50,163 nt of DNA, from the NCBI GenBank assembly GCA_964607705.1, contig CAZSLI010000018.1, positions 1 to 50,163 on the forward strand. The letters run 5' to 3'. The stretch comes from CAZSLI01 sp964607705 (GTDB lineage Bacteria > Actinomycetota > Coriobacteriia > Anaerosomatales > PHET01). The notes beneath the pieces are model-generated. The model saw nothing but the letters and a program-made list of their open reading frames with translations. It was not told the origin of the DNA and made no database searches. The translations under genes were made by a program, and so were the position numbers. Of the stretch, positions 49,162 through 50,163 are shown one piece after another. Position 1 is the first letter of the stretch. Every line of letters starts with the position of its first letter.

Positions 49162-49587
49162 GTGGAGCAGCTCACCCTCGTCCTGGGGGATGCCTTCCGC
49201 CTCGCACTCGCCTTCAACCCGGTCACTTCGCTGTTCGGCAGCGCGATCGCGGCCGCCCTCATCGCGCGGCGCGGTTCCCGCGGGCGCAGCCTGACCGGCG
49301 TCGCCGTGATGCTCGCGGCGTGGGCGATCGGCGACGGTCTCATCGCGCTGTCGATGGCGCGCTCTGCGTGGGCGACCGCAGGCGCCGATGGTGCGCCAGC
49401 GGAGTGGACGTGGCTCGGCTGGGTCCTCGGCACGCTGGGGGCGCTGCTCCTCGGCTATGTCGCACCCACGTGGGCCGGCGTGTTCGTGGGGCGGCGCGTC
49501 ACGTGGGGGACCGGCTGGGTGTCCGCGGCGGTGGTCGCCGGCTCGGCCTCAGGGGCGATCACGGCGCTGGCGGGCCGGCTGGGATGA
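49162..49587 (+). CDS. Membrane protein between purF and purM
   Basis: About 141 residues with four hydrophobic helices (TLVLGDAFRLALAF, VAVMLAAWAIGDGLIAL, WLGWVLGTLGALLLGYVAP, VSAAVVAGSASGAITALAG). GTG 49162 lies 5 bases after the purF stop but has no clear ribosome site, so translation may be coupled to purF. The family is not recognised. A 7-bp hairpin (AGGGTGC/GCACCCT, 49593-49610) follows its stop. Confidence 0.7.
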   Translation: MEQLTLVLGDAFRLALAFNPVTSLFGSAIAAALIARRGSRGRSLTGVAVMLAAWAIGDGLIALSMARSAWATAGADGAPAEWTWLGWVLGTLGALLLGYVAPTWAGVFVGRRVTWGTGWVSAAVVAGSASGAITALAGRLG

Positions 49588-49592
49588 GCCGC

Positions 49593-49626
49593 AGGGTGCG
49601 TCGGCACCCTCGCTCACGGATATACT
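49593..49626 (+). promoter_or_regulatory. Hairpin and -10 element ahead of purM
   Basis: A 7-bp hairpin (AGGGTGC 49593-49599, loop GTCG, GCACCCT 49604-49610) is followed by TATACT (49621-49626), a good -10 hexamer for purM, which starts at 49685. The hairpin could end the upstream transcript weakly; there is no T run. Confidence 0.45.
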
Positions 49627-49684
49627 GACCGAGGAGCGGCGTCCGGGGGCGTCGCGCAACGTCGAGACGAGGGGCACTGAGCTG

Positions 49685-50163
49685 ATGAGCGACGAGAACC
49701 GCCGCCAGATCACCTACAAGGACGCCGGAGTCGACACTGCCGAGGGCGCGCGGGCCGTCGACCGCATCCGCGAGGACGTGCAATCCACCTACCGGCCCGA
49801 GGTCATCGGCGACATCGGCGGCTTCGGCGGGCTGTTCTCGGCAGCGGCGTTCAAGGAGATGGACGACCCGGTCATGGTGAGCGGTACCGACGGCGTCGGC
49901 ACCAAGCTCCTGGTCGCGCAGCTCCTCGGCAAGCACGACACCGTGGGCATCGACCTCGTGGCGATGTGCGCGAACGACATCCTGGTGAGCGGCGCGGAGC
50001 CGCTCTTCTTCCTCGACTACGTCGCGATCGGCAAGCTCGATAGCGAGCTCGTATCGCAGGTCGTCGGAGGCATCGCCGAAGGGTGCCGCCAGGCCGGCTG
50101 CGCGCTCATCGGCGGCGAGATGGCCGAGCACCCCGACGCGATGGAGCCCGGCGACTACGACCT
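49685..50163 (+). CDS. purM: Phosphoribosylformylglycinamidine cyclo-ligase, N-terminal part (truncated by window end)
   Basis: The first 159 codons of AIR synthetase, which closes the imidazole ring of FGAM using ATP. The opening TYKDAGVDTAEG, IGGFGGLFS, VSGTDGVGTKL, DLVAMCANDILVSGAEPLFFLDY and the IGGEMAEHPD motif are standard. ATG 49685 follows GAGGGG. The rest lies beyond the window. It follows purF and the small membrane gene on the same strand. Confidence 0.96.
   Translation, partial: MSDENRRQITYKDAGVDTAEGARAVDRIREDVQSTYRPEVIGDIGGFGGLFSAAAFKEMDDPVMVSGTDGVGTKLLVAQLLGKHDTVGIDLVAMCANDILVSGAEPLFFLDYVAIGKLDSELVSQVVGGIAEGCRQAGCALIGGEMAEHPDAMEPGDYD

Noticed and set aside
1..50163. CRISPR arrays, tRNA or rRNA genes, insertion sequences, prophage
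   Set aside because: No regularly spaced identical repeats, no cloverleaf or GGTTCRA-type sequence, no transposase or integrase product was recognised on either strand.

Overview
The window is GC-rich, with almost every codon of the confident genes ending in G or C, frequent GTG starts and good Shine-Dalgarno sequences. The purine genes (stand-alone purS and purQ, a short purL, and a purF with propeptide and Fe-S cysteines) and the general gene content fit a Gram-positive, high-GC Actinomycetota-like bacterium, possibly near the Coriobacteriia. That placement is inferred from gene types and composition only. I saw no tRNA, rRNA, insertion sequence, CRISPR array or phage module.

1-22.4 kb is a mosaic of short accessory units. 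Two TetR-type regulators (63-707, 4505-5083) each face a divergent membrane-protein unit across an array of near-identical operators. A third copy of the operator (16720-16745) precedes an orphan membrane-protein gene (16831). Other units are an interrupted membrane gene (in-frame TGA at 1047), a membrane/iron-sulfur-flavoprotein fusion (1865-3391), two SRPBCC proteins, a YkgJ-type cysteine protein with no standard start codon, a parvulin, an AlkZ-like protein, a DUF2239/GIY-YIG operon behind a composite palindromic control region, a beta carbonic anhydrase, a SpoIIE-type phosphatase, an acyltransferase, a PIG-L protein with an altered catalytic motif, a secreted YiiX-like protein, MscL with a zinc ribbon, and a two-component system.

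22.8-50.2 kb is a purine-synthesis backbone (purC, purS, purQ, purL, purF, purM, all on +) carrying two large insertions. Between purQ and purL lies an 8.6-kb ion-transport block: two P-type ATPases whose transmembrane cation-site residues match the animal Na,K-ATPase (type IIC), each followed by two different TrkA/KTN-type nucleotide-binding proteins. This duplicated pump-plus-sensor-pair layout is the best candidate for an undescribed system. No TrkH/KtrB-like channel subunit, the usual partner of such proteins, is in the window. Between purL and purF lies a surface locus: an O-antigen-ligase-like membrane protein with C-terminal TPR-like helices, a membrane-anchored protein, a lipoprotein, and a 2195-residue secreted protein with 11 carboxypeptidase-regulatory-like repeats, ending at a strong terminator (46714-46744). 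A two-helix potassium-channel-like gene lies between that locus and purF on the opposite strand.

The window opens in the last codons of an unknown gene and closes inside purM.
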